A stretch of DNA of 35,232 nucleotides, taken from positions 1 through 35,232 of the forward strand of contig LCMS01000009.1 of NCBI GenBank assembly GCA_001002765.1, in the 5' to 3' direction. The stretch is from Candidatus Uhrbacteria bacterium GW2011_GWE2_46_68. Its GTDB lineage: Bacteria > Patescibacteriota > Patescibacteriia > UBA9934 > GWF2-40-263. Made by a program: the position numbers and the translations under genes. The notes beneath the pieces were generated by a model. The model was given only the letters and a program-made list of their open reading frames with translations, was not told the DNA's origin and searched no databases. Positions 20,011-28,953 of the stretch are shown one piece after another; within the stretch, counting starts at the first letter, position 1; the number at the start of each line of letters is the position of its first letter.

Positions 20011-22019
20011 ATCTTTTTATGTGCCCATTCTTCTTTGAGAATTTTAATTTGATCACGCAGAAGCGCGGCCGTTTCAAAATCCAATGTTCGCGCTGCCTCG
20101 CGCATTTCCTTTTCTTTTTCTTTGATGACCTGTGCGATCTCGTGTGGTTCCGCCGTCATTTCGATCGCCAAAACATCTTTGGTGTCCATGGCTTCTCCCC
20201 CCAACATCGCTCGAATATCTCCAATTTCTTTTTGAATACTTTTCGGGGTGATGTGATGTTTTTTGTTATATGCAAGCTGGAGCGTACGACGACGTTTCGT
20301 TTCATCAACCGCACGTTTGATCGATCCGGTCATGACATCCGCATAGAGCAGCACCTGTCCATGAATGTGACGGGCGGCGCGACCGATCGTTTGAATCATC
20401 GAGGTTTCAGATCGTAAAAATCCTTCCTTGTCTGCATCCAAAATGGCGACCAAGGTGACTTCGGGCAAATCCAATCCTTCACGCAATAAGTTCACTCCCA
20501 CCAAAATGTCATACACGCCTCGACGCAGATCGGATAAAATCGTAATACGATCCAAGGTCTCCACATCACTGTGCAAATACTGCACACGAAAATTTTTTTC
20601 GCGTAAATACGATGACAAATCCTCGGACATTTTTTTCGTGAGTGTCGTAATCAACACACGCTCTTTTTTTGCAACGCGCTTCTCGATCTCTCGGATCACA
20701 TCTTCCACCTGTCCATCATACGACTCCTGTGGAGACACGGGACGTATGATGATTTCCGGGTCAACCAATCCTGTGGGACGAATGATTTGTTCCACGACCT
20801 GCGTGCTTTTTATTTTTTCATAGGCACCGGGAGTGGCGCTCATACAAATGGTCTGACCCAATCGCTCCTCAAATTCTCCAAACTTAAGCGGGCGATTGTC
20901 GCGAGCGGAAGGCAAACGGAATCCATGATCCACCAAGGTTTGCTTGCGCGAACGATCTCCTTCATACATGCCACCGATCTGCGGCACCGTGACATGAGAC
21001 TCGTCGATTACGACCAAAAAATCTTTGGGAAAATAATCAAGCAACGTATAGGCAGGTTGCCCCGAAGCACGACCGTCAAAATATCGAGAATAATTTTCGA
21101 TTCCATTGCAATACCCGATTTCTTCCATCATTTCCAAATCATAACGTGTGCGACGACTCAAACGCTCGGCTTCCAACACTTTCCCTTCCTTATCCAATTC
21201 AGCAAGACGTTCTTCAAGTTCTTGACGAATCGCGCGGATAGCTTCGCTTTTACGATCAGCATCCACCACATAATGTTTGGCCGGGAACAGCCATAAATCT
21301 TTTTCAGAAAAAAGTAATTTTTTACTCACGGCCTCGAGGCATTGAATATCTTGTACGATTTCATTTTCAAAAAGAATACGGTAGATCTTCTCTTCGCTCA
21401 CCGGCATCACTTCTACCACCTCGCCATGAGAACGAAAATGACCACGCAAGACATCGGCATTAGTACGCTCATACTGCATGGACACGAGACGACGTAATAA
21501 CGTGGCGCGATCCATTCCCTCCTCACCCGCACGAATATGGAGCACGGTTTGTTCATACTCTTGCGGAGAACCAATGTTATAAATGCAAGAAACGGATGCC
21601 ACCACAATGACATCTCGACGTGACAACAACGATTGTGTGCAGGCATGACGCAGGCGATCGATCTCTTCGTTGATCTGCGCTTCTTTTTCAATATACGTAT
21701 CCGTCCGAGGCATATAGGCCTCGGGCTGATAATAATCATAATAACTGACAAAATATTCCACAGCATTATGCGGAAAAAATTGACGAAACTCATTGCACAA
21801 TTGCGCGGCCAACGTTTTGTTGTGTGCAATGACCAAGGTCGGCCGCTGTGTTTTGGCAATAACGTTTGCCACGGTGAAAGTCTTACCCGAACCGGTCACA
21901 CCAAGAAGGGTTTGAAAACGCTGGCCTTCGCTCAGGCCTTGGGTGAGTGCGGCGATCGCTTGAGGCTGATCGCCCGCGGGTTTATAGGGTGATTCCAAAA
22001 TAAAGGGAGATAGATGCAT
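20007..22019 (-). CDS. uvrB: Excinuclease ABC subunit B
   Basis: [61 protein letters not shown]. Confidence 0.98.
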   Translation of the reverse strand: MHLSPFILESPYKPAGDQPQAIAALTQGLSEGQRFQTLLGVTGSGKTFTVANVIAKTQRPTLVIAHNKTLAAQLCNEFRQFFPHNAVEYFVSYYDYYQPEAYMPRTDTYIEKEAQINEEIDRLRHACTQSLLSRRDVIVVASVSCIYNIGSPQEYEQTVLHIRAGEEGMDRATLLRRLVSMQYERTNADVLRGHFRSHGEVVEVMPVSEEKIYRILFENEIVQDIQCLEAVSKKLLFSEKDLWLFPAKHYVVDADRKSEAIRAIRQELEERLAELDKEGKVLEAERLSRRTRYDLEMMEEIGYCNGIENYSRYFDGRASGQPAYTLLDYFPKDFLVVIDESHVTVPQIGGMYEGDRSRKQTLVDHGFRLPSARDNRPLKFGEFEERLGQTICMSATPGAYEKIKSTQVVEQIIRPTGLVDPEIIIRPVSPQESYDGQVEDVIREIEKRVAKKERVLITTLTKKMSEDLSSYLREKNFRVQYLHSDVETLDRITILSDLRRGVYDILVGVNLLREGLDLPEVTLVAILDADKEGFLRSETSMIQTIGRAARHIHGQVLLYADVMTGSIKRAVDETKRRRTLQLAYNKKHHITPKSIQKEIGDIRAMLGGEAMDTKDVLAIEMTAEPHEIAQVIKEKEKEMREAARTLDFETAALLRDQIKILKEEWAHKKI

Positions 22020-22126
22020 AAAGCAAAGTGCCTAAGGAGCTTGTATCCTTAGGGGAGTGAGAGGTATCAGGGTCTTCCCATCAACATCAAAAGGATAGCA
22101 AGGAAGAGAAAAAATTTCCACTGAAG

Positions 22127-22189
22127 TGGGGGTCAAGTCGTGAATCGTAGCGTTTGGTGAAAACGCTACGATTCACGACCTGACCCCCA
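22127..22189. repeat. REP-like/REPIN-like palindromic element
   Basis: 28-bp arms gggggtcaagtcgtgaatcgtagcgttt / aaacgctacgattcacgacctgaccccc, loop ggtga, one G-T mismatch; head shared with RAYT terminal repeats. Confidence 0.85.
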
Positions 22190-22197
22190 AAGAGTAC

Positions 22198-22226
22198 TTG
22201 CCCTCTTTTTTTCTTCTCCGTATGAT
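22198..22226 (+). promoter_or_regulatory. Sigma70-type promoter for small lipoprotein gene
   Basis: TTGCCC - 17 nt - TATGAT. Confidence 0.6.
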
Positions 22227-22235
22227 ACAAGCACT

Positions 22236-22433
22236 ATGCGTTATTTCTTTTTGATTCTTCCCTTTGCTTTCCTTATTTTTTTAGGAGCGGGATGTACGTC
22301 TCCAAAACTTGAGGATCCGGATGCCAATCGTGCGACCCCGGTCCTTCAAGACACGATTCCCATCTACAATGTGGAACTCGGTGGTTCCAATGATCAGCCC
22401 ATTGAGCTCATTGTGGAACCAGTGGAAGAATAA
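22236..22433 (+). CDS. Small putative lipoprotein
   Basis: Signal peptide with lipobox-like LGAGC; promoter upstream and terminator downstream. Confidence 0.7.
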   Translation: MRYFFLILPFAFLIFLGAGCTSPKLEDPDANRATPVLQDTIPIYNVELGGSNDQPIELIVEPVEE

Positions 22434-22441
22434 ATTTGATG

Positions 22442-22469
22442 ATCCGCCCCAAGATGGGCGGATTTTTTG
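22442..22469 (+). terminator. Rho-independent terminator
   Basis: atccgccc/gggcggat then tttttt. Confidence 0.85.
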
Positions 22470-22471
22470 AT

Positions 22472-22496
22472 AAAAAAAAAGACCGTGGAAACGGTC
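22472..22496 (-). terminator. Rho-independent terminator of orphan gene 22511-23140
   Basis: gaccgt/acggtc stem, T run on minus strand. Confidence 0.8.
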
Positions 22497-22510
22497 TCGT
22501 GTCGTATAAC

Positions 22511-23140
22511 TTACCTTTGATAAAGACGCTGGAACTCGCTGGGTTCCAAAAGCAGATAATGCCGCAAGCGATCTGTGGCTGGAACAAGGGCGAGGTCACG
22601 CACCGGAGCCTTGAAAAATGGGCATGCCTTGATTTCTTCCAAGATCTCTTGATGCTGAAGGAAAAACCTCTTTTGTACCCAATCATTCCACTCATCCGAA
22701 CTTGAACCGGTCAAAAGATCAAAAGATGCATTGAACGCATTGATACGGATCATCATCACCCAGGCGAGATGATACGCATCATTTTTCAAGATCTGTTCGC
22801 GCTCTTGTTTGGATTCTTCACTATTGAGTTTCGCCCATATCTTCTTTGATTTGTGATCACAATAGACATTAAGTAAGGACATGAGAAAAAAAATCAACAT
22901 GAAGAAAAGGAGAAAACAGGTAAAGAGCAGAAAAAACCAGTGAAGGAAAGAAGAAACTCCAACGAAAATAATAGAGAGAGAAAGGAAAATGGAATTTTTG
23001 ATCAATCGTGTTTTCGGATCTTCCACCATGCGAAGCTCGTATTCGTGATGCCTCCGAAGACATTCTTCATTGATCCACGCTTTTTCAAACGCTTCAGCAC
23101 CGGAACGGAAAGAAGGAGGAAGGTCGATTTTGGAAACCAT
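22511..23140 (-). CDS. Hypothetical membrane protein (two adjacent TM segments)
   Basis: TM FLSLSIIFVGVSSFLHWFFLLFTCFLLFFMLIFFLM; SD-like AAGGGG before ATG; promoter 23179-23207. Confidence 0.7.
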   Translation of the reverse strand: MVSKIDLPPSFRSGAEAFEKAWINEECLRRHHEYELRMVEDPKTRLIKNSIFLSLSIIFVGVSSFLHWFFLLFTCFLLFFMLIFFLMSLLNVYCDHKSKKIWAKLNSEESKQEREQILKNDAYHLAWVMMIRINAFNASFDLLTGSSSDEWNDWVQKRFFLQHQEILEEIKACPFFKAPVRDLALVPATDRLRHYLLLEPSEFQRLYQR

Positions 23141-23178
23141 GGTTGACCCCTTGGGTGGAAGTGGAAGGAACTGCGACA

Positions 23179-23207
23179 ACAGTAGAGAAACGAATGGTCG
23201 TTGTCAA
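23179..23207 (-). promoter_or_regulatory. Sigma70-type promoter
   Basis: Minus strand TTGACA - 17 nt - TACTGT. Confidence 0.6.
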
Positions 23208-23248
23208 TTCGCGGAAAATCATGTCGCAAAAAATGAAGGATACGAAAA

Positions 23249-23272
23249 AGCACCAGACCGATGTCTAGTGCT
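23249..23272 (-). terminator. Terminator overlapping stop codon of 23265-24038
   Basis: agcactagac/gtctggtgct with T run on minus strand. Confidence 0.65.
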
Positions 23273-24038
23273 GCGTGGGTTCGTCAGCGGTCTCGGGGGT
23301 AAACCCGAAGTCGATCAGAGCATTCCAAATGGCCTGCTCCACAAATGTGTATTCGAGGATCGCTCCATGTCCCCAATGGGGAAAAAAGTACACTTTCTGA
23401 TTCGGACGCTCTGGTATCTTGCGATAAAAAATATCTTTTCCACCCAGAATTGAGGCCGTAGGAACGCGAATGCTTGGAACCCTCCTTTTCATCGGAGGAA
23501 AGGCGAGCTCCAGAAGCGGGTAAATCGCGTTGAGCCCCAGATAGGTCATGACCAATTCGACTTGTCTTTCGGTCGCGTCTTGCAACCGCTCGCCTGTGAA
23601 AAACACGCGGCGCACGGCTTGCTTGGATGTAATCCGCATCCAGCCTGTAAACAAGGCGATCGTAAACGGGACAATCAGAGCACACATGCCCCGTGCATAT
23701 CCTGCCCATCCTATTCCATCATCATCCCCTTCAAACTTGATGCAATGAGTAAAAAGATCGGGACGTCGGCTGCAGGCCAAGGCCATAATCGAAACACCGA
23801 GGCTGTATCCAAATGCGATGGCGCTTGTCACCTTTTCTCTTTGAAGTTGAACAAAAGCGCCTTGTACGATTTCGTCCATGGAACTACCGCTATAGACGAT
23901 CTTGATGATCTTGATGTGGCTTCCGAAAAATCGCCGGAACGCTTTTTCCGGATTTGCCATCCAAAAATCGATATATTTGGAAGAAAGGTTGCCCCAAGCT
24001 CCCGGGAAAAGAACAACAACCTGTGGGTCAGCGTGCAT
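23265..24038 (-). CDS. Putative alpha/beta-hydrolase-like protein
   Basis: GxSxG-type FGYSLGVSI nucleophile-elbow-like motif, VVVLFPGAWG; SD aaaaggag before ATG at 24038. Confidence 0.6.
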   Translation of the reverse strand: MHADPQVVVLFPGAWGNLSSKYIDFWMANPEKAFRRFFGSHIKIIKIVYSGSSMDEIVQGAFVQLQREKVTSAIAFGYSLGVSIMALACSRRPDLFTHCIKFEGDDDGIGWAGYARGMCALIVPFTIALFTGWMRITSKQAVRRVFFTGERLQDATERQVELVMTYLGLNAIYPLLELAFPPMKRRVPSIRVPTASILGGKDIFYRKIPERPNQKVYFFPHWGHGAILEYTFVEQAIWNALIDFGFTPETADEPTQH

Positions 24039-24075
24039 GTGAAAACTCCTTTTATGCACAGGTTTTTGACACAAA

Positions 24076-24104
24076 AACGTAGCACTGTCTTGAAATTACG
24101 TCAA
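24076..24104 (-). promoter_or_regulatory. Sigma70-type promoter for 23265-24038
   Basis: Minus strand TTGACG - 17 nt - TACGTT. Confidence 0.55.
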
Positions 24105-24157
24105 CGGAGGTTATGGATGGCAATGGCTTATCTTAGCCAAAATAACCCATCTTTCCG

Positions 24158-24186
24158 TTGACAAAACATCTTTTTTGTGGTATGAT
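24158..24186 (+). promoter_or_regulatory. Sigma70-type promoter
   Basis: TTGACA - 17 nt - TATGAT. Confidence 0.75.
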
Positions 24187-24259
24187 TCTATTCGTTTGAA
24201 TCGCTCTTTCCCCACACCACGAAGGCCCCAAAAAGGCCAACCCACACCAGGAGAAGCTG

Positions 24260-24517
24260 ATGCAAAAGCTGCTGTCGCTGTCCAAAGTTCTCCGCTCCGC
24301 CGGGAACCTCGAGGAGAGGAAGCTCCTCGCCATGATCGCCACGGGGGCCTTTGTGTTCCTGTGTATGATTGGCATGGCTGCCATGCCCGTGTTCCCCGGA
24401 AGCCATATCGCGGTCTTCCTCCTGGGAGTATTCGCGGTCGTCATGGCCATCGTCTTCGGGCTTCTCCTGCCCGAAAACTCCCCACTCAATCGGTGGATCC
24501 GTCCCCCGGACGCCTAG
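24260..24517 (+). CDS. Small hypothetical two-TM membrane protein (85 aa)
   Basis: SD CAGGAG, two hydrophobic segments, flanking promoter and terminator. Confidence 0.7.
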   Translation: MQKLLSLSKVLRSAGNLEERKLLAMIATGAFVFLCMIGMAAMPVFPGSHIAVFLLGVFAVVMAIVFGLLLPENSPLNRWIRPPDA

Positions 24518-24536
24518 TCCACCCACTCACGCGCAA

Positions 24537-24565
24537 GCCGCCCCTCTCGACCAAGGGCGGCTTTT
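24537..24565 (+). terminator. Rho-independent terminator
   Basis: gccgccc/gggcggc then ttttc. Confidence 0.8.
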
Positions 24566-24611
24566 CTGTTTTGGAAAAATAGATCTTATGGGTCCCATAG
24601 GGCCTATCAAA

Positions 24612-24631
24612 AAGGACCCGCGCGGGTCCTT
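24612..24631. terminator. Bidirectional palindromic terminator
   Basis: aaggacccgcgcgggtcctt palindrome with A/T tracts either side. Confidence 0.7.
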
Positions 24632-24637
24632 ATTTTT

Positions 24638-25144
24638 TCACTTCAGTATCTTTATGCGTTTGACTCCCTCGATTTCCTTCATATACCTCGCGGCATCCTC
24701 GGGAACCAATTCTTCCCAATCCCCTCCCTCTTTCATAAGTCTCCGCACTTCAGTTGCACTGATCCCCGGTACTTCTTTGATTTTTTGTATTTCTATTCCT
24801 TTTCCTGCAAAACATTTTTCCACCTGTTCGTTCCCGGTCCAAACTTTTTCCACCCCGGGTGTTTTTTCCAAAACTTCTTGTGTCCATATTTCATCTCCTT
24901 CTTGATCGGCTACCGTCTCAAATTCCACATCAAACAGAGGAATGATGTCTTCTTCTTGCAAAGCGCGTTGAATCATTTCCTTGCGCTCGGCAAACGTAAA
25001 AGGATTCTCCTTATCTTGTGTCGAAGATCCTCCAATCACGATATAAATCTTTCGACACATTTTAACCATGCCTTGCAGTACCAAAAGATGTCCGCGATGA
25101 AACGGTTGAAACCGTCCCACAAATAATCCGACGGGTTTACTCAT
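24638..25144 (-). CDS. Nicotinamide-nucleotide adenylyltransferase-like cytidylyltransferase-fold protein
   Basis: MSKPVGLFVGRFQPFHRGHLLVLQGM, ISATEVRRLM motif; ORF 24638-25327. Confidence 0.88.
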   Translation of the reverse strand: MSKPVGLFVGRFQPFHRGHLLVLQGMVKMCRKIYIVIGGSSTQDKENPFTFAERKEMIQRALQEEDIIPLFDVEFETVADQEGDEIWTQEVLEKTPGVEKVWTGNEQVEKCFAGKGIEIQKIKEVPGISATEVRRLMKEGGDWEELVPEDAARYMKEIEGVKRIKILK

Positions 25145-25418
25145 AAGAAATATTACCTTGATAATCTTCAATGATTGATTGGATGATGGCCTCCGGAGCC
25201 TTGCCTGTGGAATCTTGAACTGATTGCTTGATCTCTCCGTAGCGAGACAAAAGAGAACGTACGATATCCGGATGCTCGGAAAGAATAAATCGTGCCAAAA
25301 CTTCTTGGGTTTCCCCGCCGGCACCATTAAGTAACGTGATCATTTGGGCAATATCCATGCTTGCCAAATCTGATTGCTGCAATTTTTTTATAGCTTGTGA
25401 AACAAGAGAGGATTCCAT
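25137..25418 (-). CDS. Hypothetical protein
   Basis: Overlaps neighbours by a few nt in same-strand operon; start MESSLVSQ. Confidence 0.6.
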   Translation of the reverse strand: MESSLVSQAIKKLQQSDLASMDIAQMITLLNGAGGETQEVLARFILSEHPDIVRSLLSRYGEIKQSVQDSTGKAPEAIIQSIIEDYQGNISYE

Positions 25419-25420
25419 AT

Positions 25421-26380
25421 CTAAGGATGTAATGGTCGGCCTTGCTCGGTGCAAACACCGTGTGCATACAGCTTCCCTTCTTTGAGAAAAAATCCGTAAT
25501 AATTTGTAGGGCTTTTTAAAACGATCGTAAATGTGTCATGACGCGCGTCTCGATAAAATCCATTTGGTTGAAGACCGGGAGCAATGACAAACACTTGGAA
25601 TGTTCCGGCTTCATCATACATGGCTATTTTCCTTCCTTCCTCACGCACACCAATGCTTGCCATATACACATCTATCTCAGTATTGGCTGTGCCGTATAAA
25701 CGGATGGAAGCTTTTTCTTCCAATATTTCCGCTCGTTCTCCTCTTCCTTTTTCTCTCAATGTTTGCGCGCGTTCCATGAGTCCTTCCACACGCTCGATTT
25801 CTTGATCCTCAAGGGTTTGAGACAACTGATCAACCAAGGCCTCTTTTTGAACAATCATTGAAATAAGATGTTGCTGACGACGAAGATTTTCTCGCAAACG
25901 CTGACGCATCACATAGGCCACATCCGGATTTTCCTCATGTCCTCGCAATGATTCTTCTTGTTCTTGAAGATGAATGAGTTCACTTCGCGCTTGTTGTAAA
26001 AAATCTTGAGCCGCTTCCAGCCGTTGATCAGGATAAATATCTATGGTCCCTCCTTCGGGTATATCAATTCCTCCCACATCAGGATAATGAATGGTGTCTG
26101 CATGAGCCTCTCGCAAACTTCCGGCTGTTCCAGCTCCCAAGGCAATGAGGAGGCTTCCGATACGTAAAAGACTGGCAGTGCGCAACGATGCGCCAGAAGA
26201 TGCACGTTCCAATAAAGTTTTCATTCCGCTTACCACCCGTGTACAACGATCTATATCTTGTTCCACTTGTGTGGAAGTTTCCGGTATTCGTACAGGGGGC
26301 TGTTCGAGCGTGCGTGTGTGTACGGACGCGGGTGCTGATTTTTCTGACGGCATATCATGAGAAAAAAATTGTTCGGACAT
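25421..26380 (-). CDS. Hypothetical protein with TM and coiled-coil region
   Basis: Long ORF in operon context; start MSEQFFSHD. Confidence 0.7.
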   Translation of the reverse strand: MSEQFFSHDMPSEKSAPASVHTRTLEQPPVRIPETSTQVEQDIDRCTRVVSGMKTLLERASSGASLRTASLLRIGSLLIALGAGTAGSLREAHADTIHYPDVGGIDIPEGGTIDIYPDQRLEAAQDFLQQARSELIHLQEQEESLRGHEENPDVAYVMRQRLRENLRRQQHLISMIVQKEALVDQLSQTLEDQEIERVEGLMERAQTLREKGRGERAEILEEKASIRLYGTANTEIDVYMASIGVREEGRKIAMYDEAGTFQVFVIAPGLQPNGFYRDARHDTFTIVLKSPTNYYGFFLKEGKLYAHGVCTEQGRPLHP

Positions 26381-26384
26381 ATCT

Positions 26385-27266
26385 CTAAGGATGTGCAAAC
26401 GGATAAATCAAAGAAGAAATATCTTGTGTTCCGAGAATCGTGATCTGCTTTTGGTCCCCTTCACCATAACCCGCTTGCGCGGCAATCGCAAGATGTCCAA
26501 TATCCCCAGGATGGATGTTCATAAGACGACAACCGATCGTGTCAACGGCAATGGTATCAACGCCCGCGAGTGCAAACCTCGTTTCTACCAAGGTTCCTCG
26601 TGTGGGGCCATCTCCTTCCATAGCATCCCAAGCGTCAATAATGGTAAGTGATGGAGAAAATGTATGAAAAATTTCCGCAAGTGTCGCGTCGCGTGCTTGC
26701 GAACCTTGGTGATGCAAATAATCAACACGCGCCCATTTGCGACCACTTGCTGTATGAGAAGGAGGAACGATGATGATTCCTGCCGCCCAATTTTTCATTC
26801 CCAGAGAGACACCTGTGTCCCGATGAGTTTTCATGACGGCAAGATTGAGACGAACATCAGCCTCTGCCGCGATTTTGGAAATGCGCAAAGGAGTACGTGT
26901 TCCATCTTGTTTGATGCCCCATCCTTCCACTGTCTCATCATCATTCAAATCTACAAGCACTACACCGGGATATTCTTCCAGAAGTCGTTCATATCCAAAA
27001 TGACGAAAAGCGGCCTTGGTTCCATGATATGAAGCGTCCCCTATGAAAATTTTTGCTTGTGTCTTTGGACGAAAAAAATCTAAAACGCCACGAACAGCAT
27101 CTACATGTGTAGAAGCCAATTGAAAAAGATGGTGAACGAGATTTATCTTTATAAGTACGGTTTTAGCCTGCTCCAAATTTTGCCAACTTTCGGGTGGGAG
27201 CAAACGCAAAACCTGCACGATATTAGTGCGACGCTGTATCCCTTTATGGAGAGCAACAAAAACCAT
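26385..27266 (-). CDS. DUF362-type protein
   Basis: KTVLIKINLVHHLFQLASTHVDAVRGVLDFF, IFIGDASYHGTKAAFRHFGYE, LAVMKTHRDTGVSLGMKNWAAGII. Confidence 0.85.
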   Translation of the reverse strand: MVFVALHKGIQRRTNIVQVLRLLPPESWQNLEQAKTVLIKINLVHHLFQLASTHVDAVRGVLDFFRPKTQAKIFIGDASYHGTKAAFRHFGYERLLEEYPGVVLVDLNDDETVEGWGIKQDGTRTPLRISKIAAEADVRLNLAVMKTHRDTGVSLGMKNWAAGIIIVPPSHTASGRKWARVDYLHHQGSQARDATLAEIFHTFSPSLTIIDAWDAMEGDGPTRGTLVETRFALAGVDTIAVDTIGCRLMNIHPGDIGHLAIAAQAGYGEGDQKQITILGTQDISSLIYPFAHP

Positions 27267-27333
27267 AACGCTTGTTATTATATCATGATCGTTTGATTTG
27301 CCTCGGATGCTGAGCTACACTAAAAACTCCTTT

Positions 27334-28152
27334 ATGCTTGGTATTTTTGATTCAGGATTTGGGGGGCTCACTGTGTTGAGAGAAATCCACCGTCGCCTTC
27401 CTCATCTTTCCACTCTTTATCTTGGTGACAATGCGCGCGCTCCCTATGGCGATCGATCGCAAGAAGAAATCTTTCAATTTGCTTTGGAAGGATTGTCTTT
27501 TTTATTTGCACAAGGATGTCCACTGGTGATCTTTGCTTGTAATACGGCGAGCGCCCACGCGTTGCGAAGAATTCAACAAACGATTTTGCCTATACGATTT
27601 CCTGATCGCCGTGTATTGGGAGTCACACGACCGACTGTGGAATATCTTGCGGGATCTGATCGTGCTCATCATTTAGGAATTTTTGCCACACAGGCGACGG
27701 TCGATTCTCGCAGTTATGAACTAGAGCTTCATAAACTTCTTGCAAAAAATTCTGTCATGCTCACTCAAGTGGCTTGTCCTGGTTTGACAAATTTGATTGA
27801 AGCGGGAAAAGAGGAAACAGAAGAAACCGCACAGTTGGTAAAACATTTTGTCTCTGACATGCTTACGCAAGATCCACATGTCCAGCGTGTGTTGTTGGCC
27901 TGCACTCATTACCCGCTTATCAAACATCTCTTTGGAAAATCGTTGCCCAAGGGGGTGGATGTGTTGACACAAGGAGAAGTAGTCGCACAAAAATTGGAAA
28001 CCTATCTTGAGCGGCACCCAGAGATGATGGGTCGATTGAATCAAAATGGAATGCGAAAATACTGCACCACATCTTCTGCTGGTATTTCGCAACTCGCCAC
28101 ACGATTTTATGGATCAGAAATCAATTTTGAACAAGTGAATATCCATGGTTGA
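27334..28152 (+). CDS. murI: Glutamate racemase
   Basis: MLGIFDSGFGGLTVLREIHRRLP, YLGDNARAPYG, FACNTASAHALR, LACTHYPLIK. Confidence 0.96.
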   Translation: MLGIFDSGFGGLTVLREIHRRLPHLSTLYLGDNARAPYGDRSQEEIFQFALEGLSFLFAQGCPLVIFACNTASAHALRRIQQTILPIRFPDRRVLGVTRPTVEYLAGSDRAHHLGIFATQATVDSRSYELELHKLLAKNSVMLTQVACPGLTNLIEAGKEETEETAQLVKHFVSDMLTQDPHVQRVLLACTHYPLIKHLFGKSLPKGVDVLTQGEVVAQKLETYLERHPEMMGRLNQNGMRKYCTTSSAGISQLATRFYGSEINFEQVNIHG

Positions 28153-28177
28153 ATAGGGACATCGGTTTTGATACGAT
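28149..28177 (+). promoter_or_regulatory. Sigma70-type promoter overlapping murI stop
   Basis: TTGAAT - 17 nt - TACGAT. Confidence 0.5.
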
Positions 28178-28220
28178 GTGCTCGCGAACATCAACCCACA
28201 CCGGACAGAGGAGTCCGTTC

Positions 28221-28532
28221 ATGAGTCAAAAACGTTCGTGTCGCAAACGCCCCCTCCTTCAAGTCAGAAACCATCAGGGGTTGTACTTCGACCTCCAAAG
28301 CCTCGATGAACTTCGTGATGGTTTGAGAAATGGTTGGCTCAGGCCGACCGATCTCGTCACTGCAGATGGAGAACATGGAATGGAAGTCGGTCAGATCGAC
28401 GGGATCGATGCTGACTACGTTGAGAGGGTGAAGGAAGCAACCGAACCGCTCCCACATCGACGCCACCCCAACCGTCTCCCTGTGGAGCATGAAGACCTTC
28501 AAGAAATCTGCAACGAAATGCCCCGGGCATAA
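28221..28532 (+). CDS. Small hypothetical protein
   Basis: SD AGAGGAG before ATG at 28221; promoter upstream, terminator at 28566. Confidence 0.65.
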   Translation: MSQKRSCRKRPLLQVRNHQGLYFDLQSLDELRDGLRNGWLRPTDLVTADGEHGMEVGQIDGIDADYVERVKEATEPLPHRRHPNRLPVEHEDLQEICNEMPRA

Positions 28533-28565
28533 TCACACGCCTCGTTTTCTTCACACGCGCACGCG

Positions 28566-28590
28566 CTGTCCATCTCGGACGGCTTTTTTG
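28566..28590 (+). terminator. Rho-independent terminator
   Basis: gctgtcc/ggacggc stem then tttttt. Confidence 0.75.
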
Positions 28591-28612
28591 TAAAGACATT
28601 GATGAGGGCGAC

Positions 28613-28640
28613 TTGATTTCCGATTTTATTTTGTTATACT
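28613..28640 (+). promoter_or_regulatory. Promoter of tRNA-Gln(TTG)
   Basis: TTGATT - 16 nt - TATACT. Confidence 0.6.
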
Positions 28641-28672
28641 TTCCACGCTACACTGCTAAAGAATATCTGCCT

Positions 28673-28746
28673 TCCCGGATCGTCTAAAGGCAGGACACCA
28701 GGTTTTGGTCCTGGGTATCGGGGTTCGAATCCCTGTCCGGGAACCA
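28673..28746 (+). tRNA. tRNA-Gln (anticodon TTG), CCA encoded
   Basis: tcccggatcgtctaaaggcaggacaccaggttttggtcctgggtatcggggttcgaatccctgtccgggaacca cloverleaf. Confidence 0.95.
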
Positions 28747-28784
28747 CATAAAAACCACAGACATGTCTGTGGTTTTTATGTGGT
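28743..28784. repeat. Perfect 42-bp palindrome that includes the tRNA-Gln discriminator and CCA
   Basis: accacataaaaaccacagaca|tgtctgtggtttttatgtggt. Confidence 0.95.
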
Positions 28785-28891
28785 AAGGAAAGCGACAGCT
28801 TTCCCAAACGGATGTCCGCATTTTGTAACATCCGTTTGCCAGACAGGGATATAGCGAGCAAAGAGAGCTTGCTCTCGAGAGTGAGCGTTCA

Positions 28892-28909
28892 TCCCTGTCC
28901 GGGAACCAA
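28892..28909 (+). repeat. 18-bp direct repeat of tRNA-Gln 3' end
   Basis: atccctgtccgggaacca identical to 28729-28746. Confidence 0.95.
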
Positions 28910-28953
28910 CAAACATCCTCAGTTTCACCTGGGGATTTTTGTTATCCCCAAAT

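Noticed and set aside
19234-20052. 272-aa plus-strand ORF
   Set aside because: Fully antisense to uvrA, which is unambiguous
28634-28861. 75-aa minus-strand ORF over tRNA-Gln
   Set aside because: Antisense tRNA translation (VPGQGFEPRYPGPKPGVLPLDDPG)
28673-28909. CRISPR array or second tRNA after tRNA-Gln
   Set aside because: Repeat occurs only twice, no spacers pattern, and the second copy lacks D and anticodon arms
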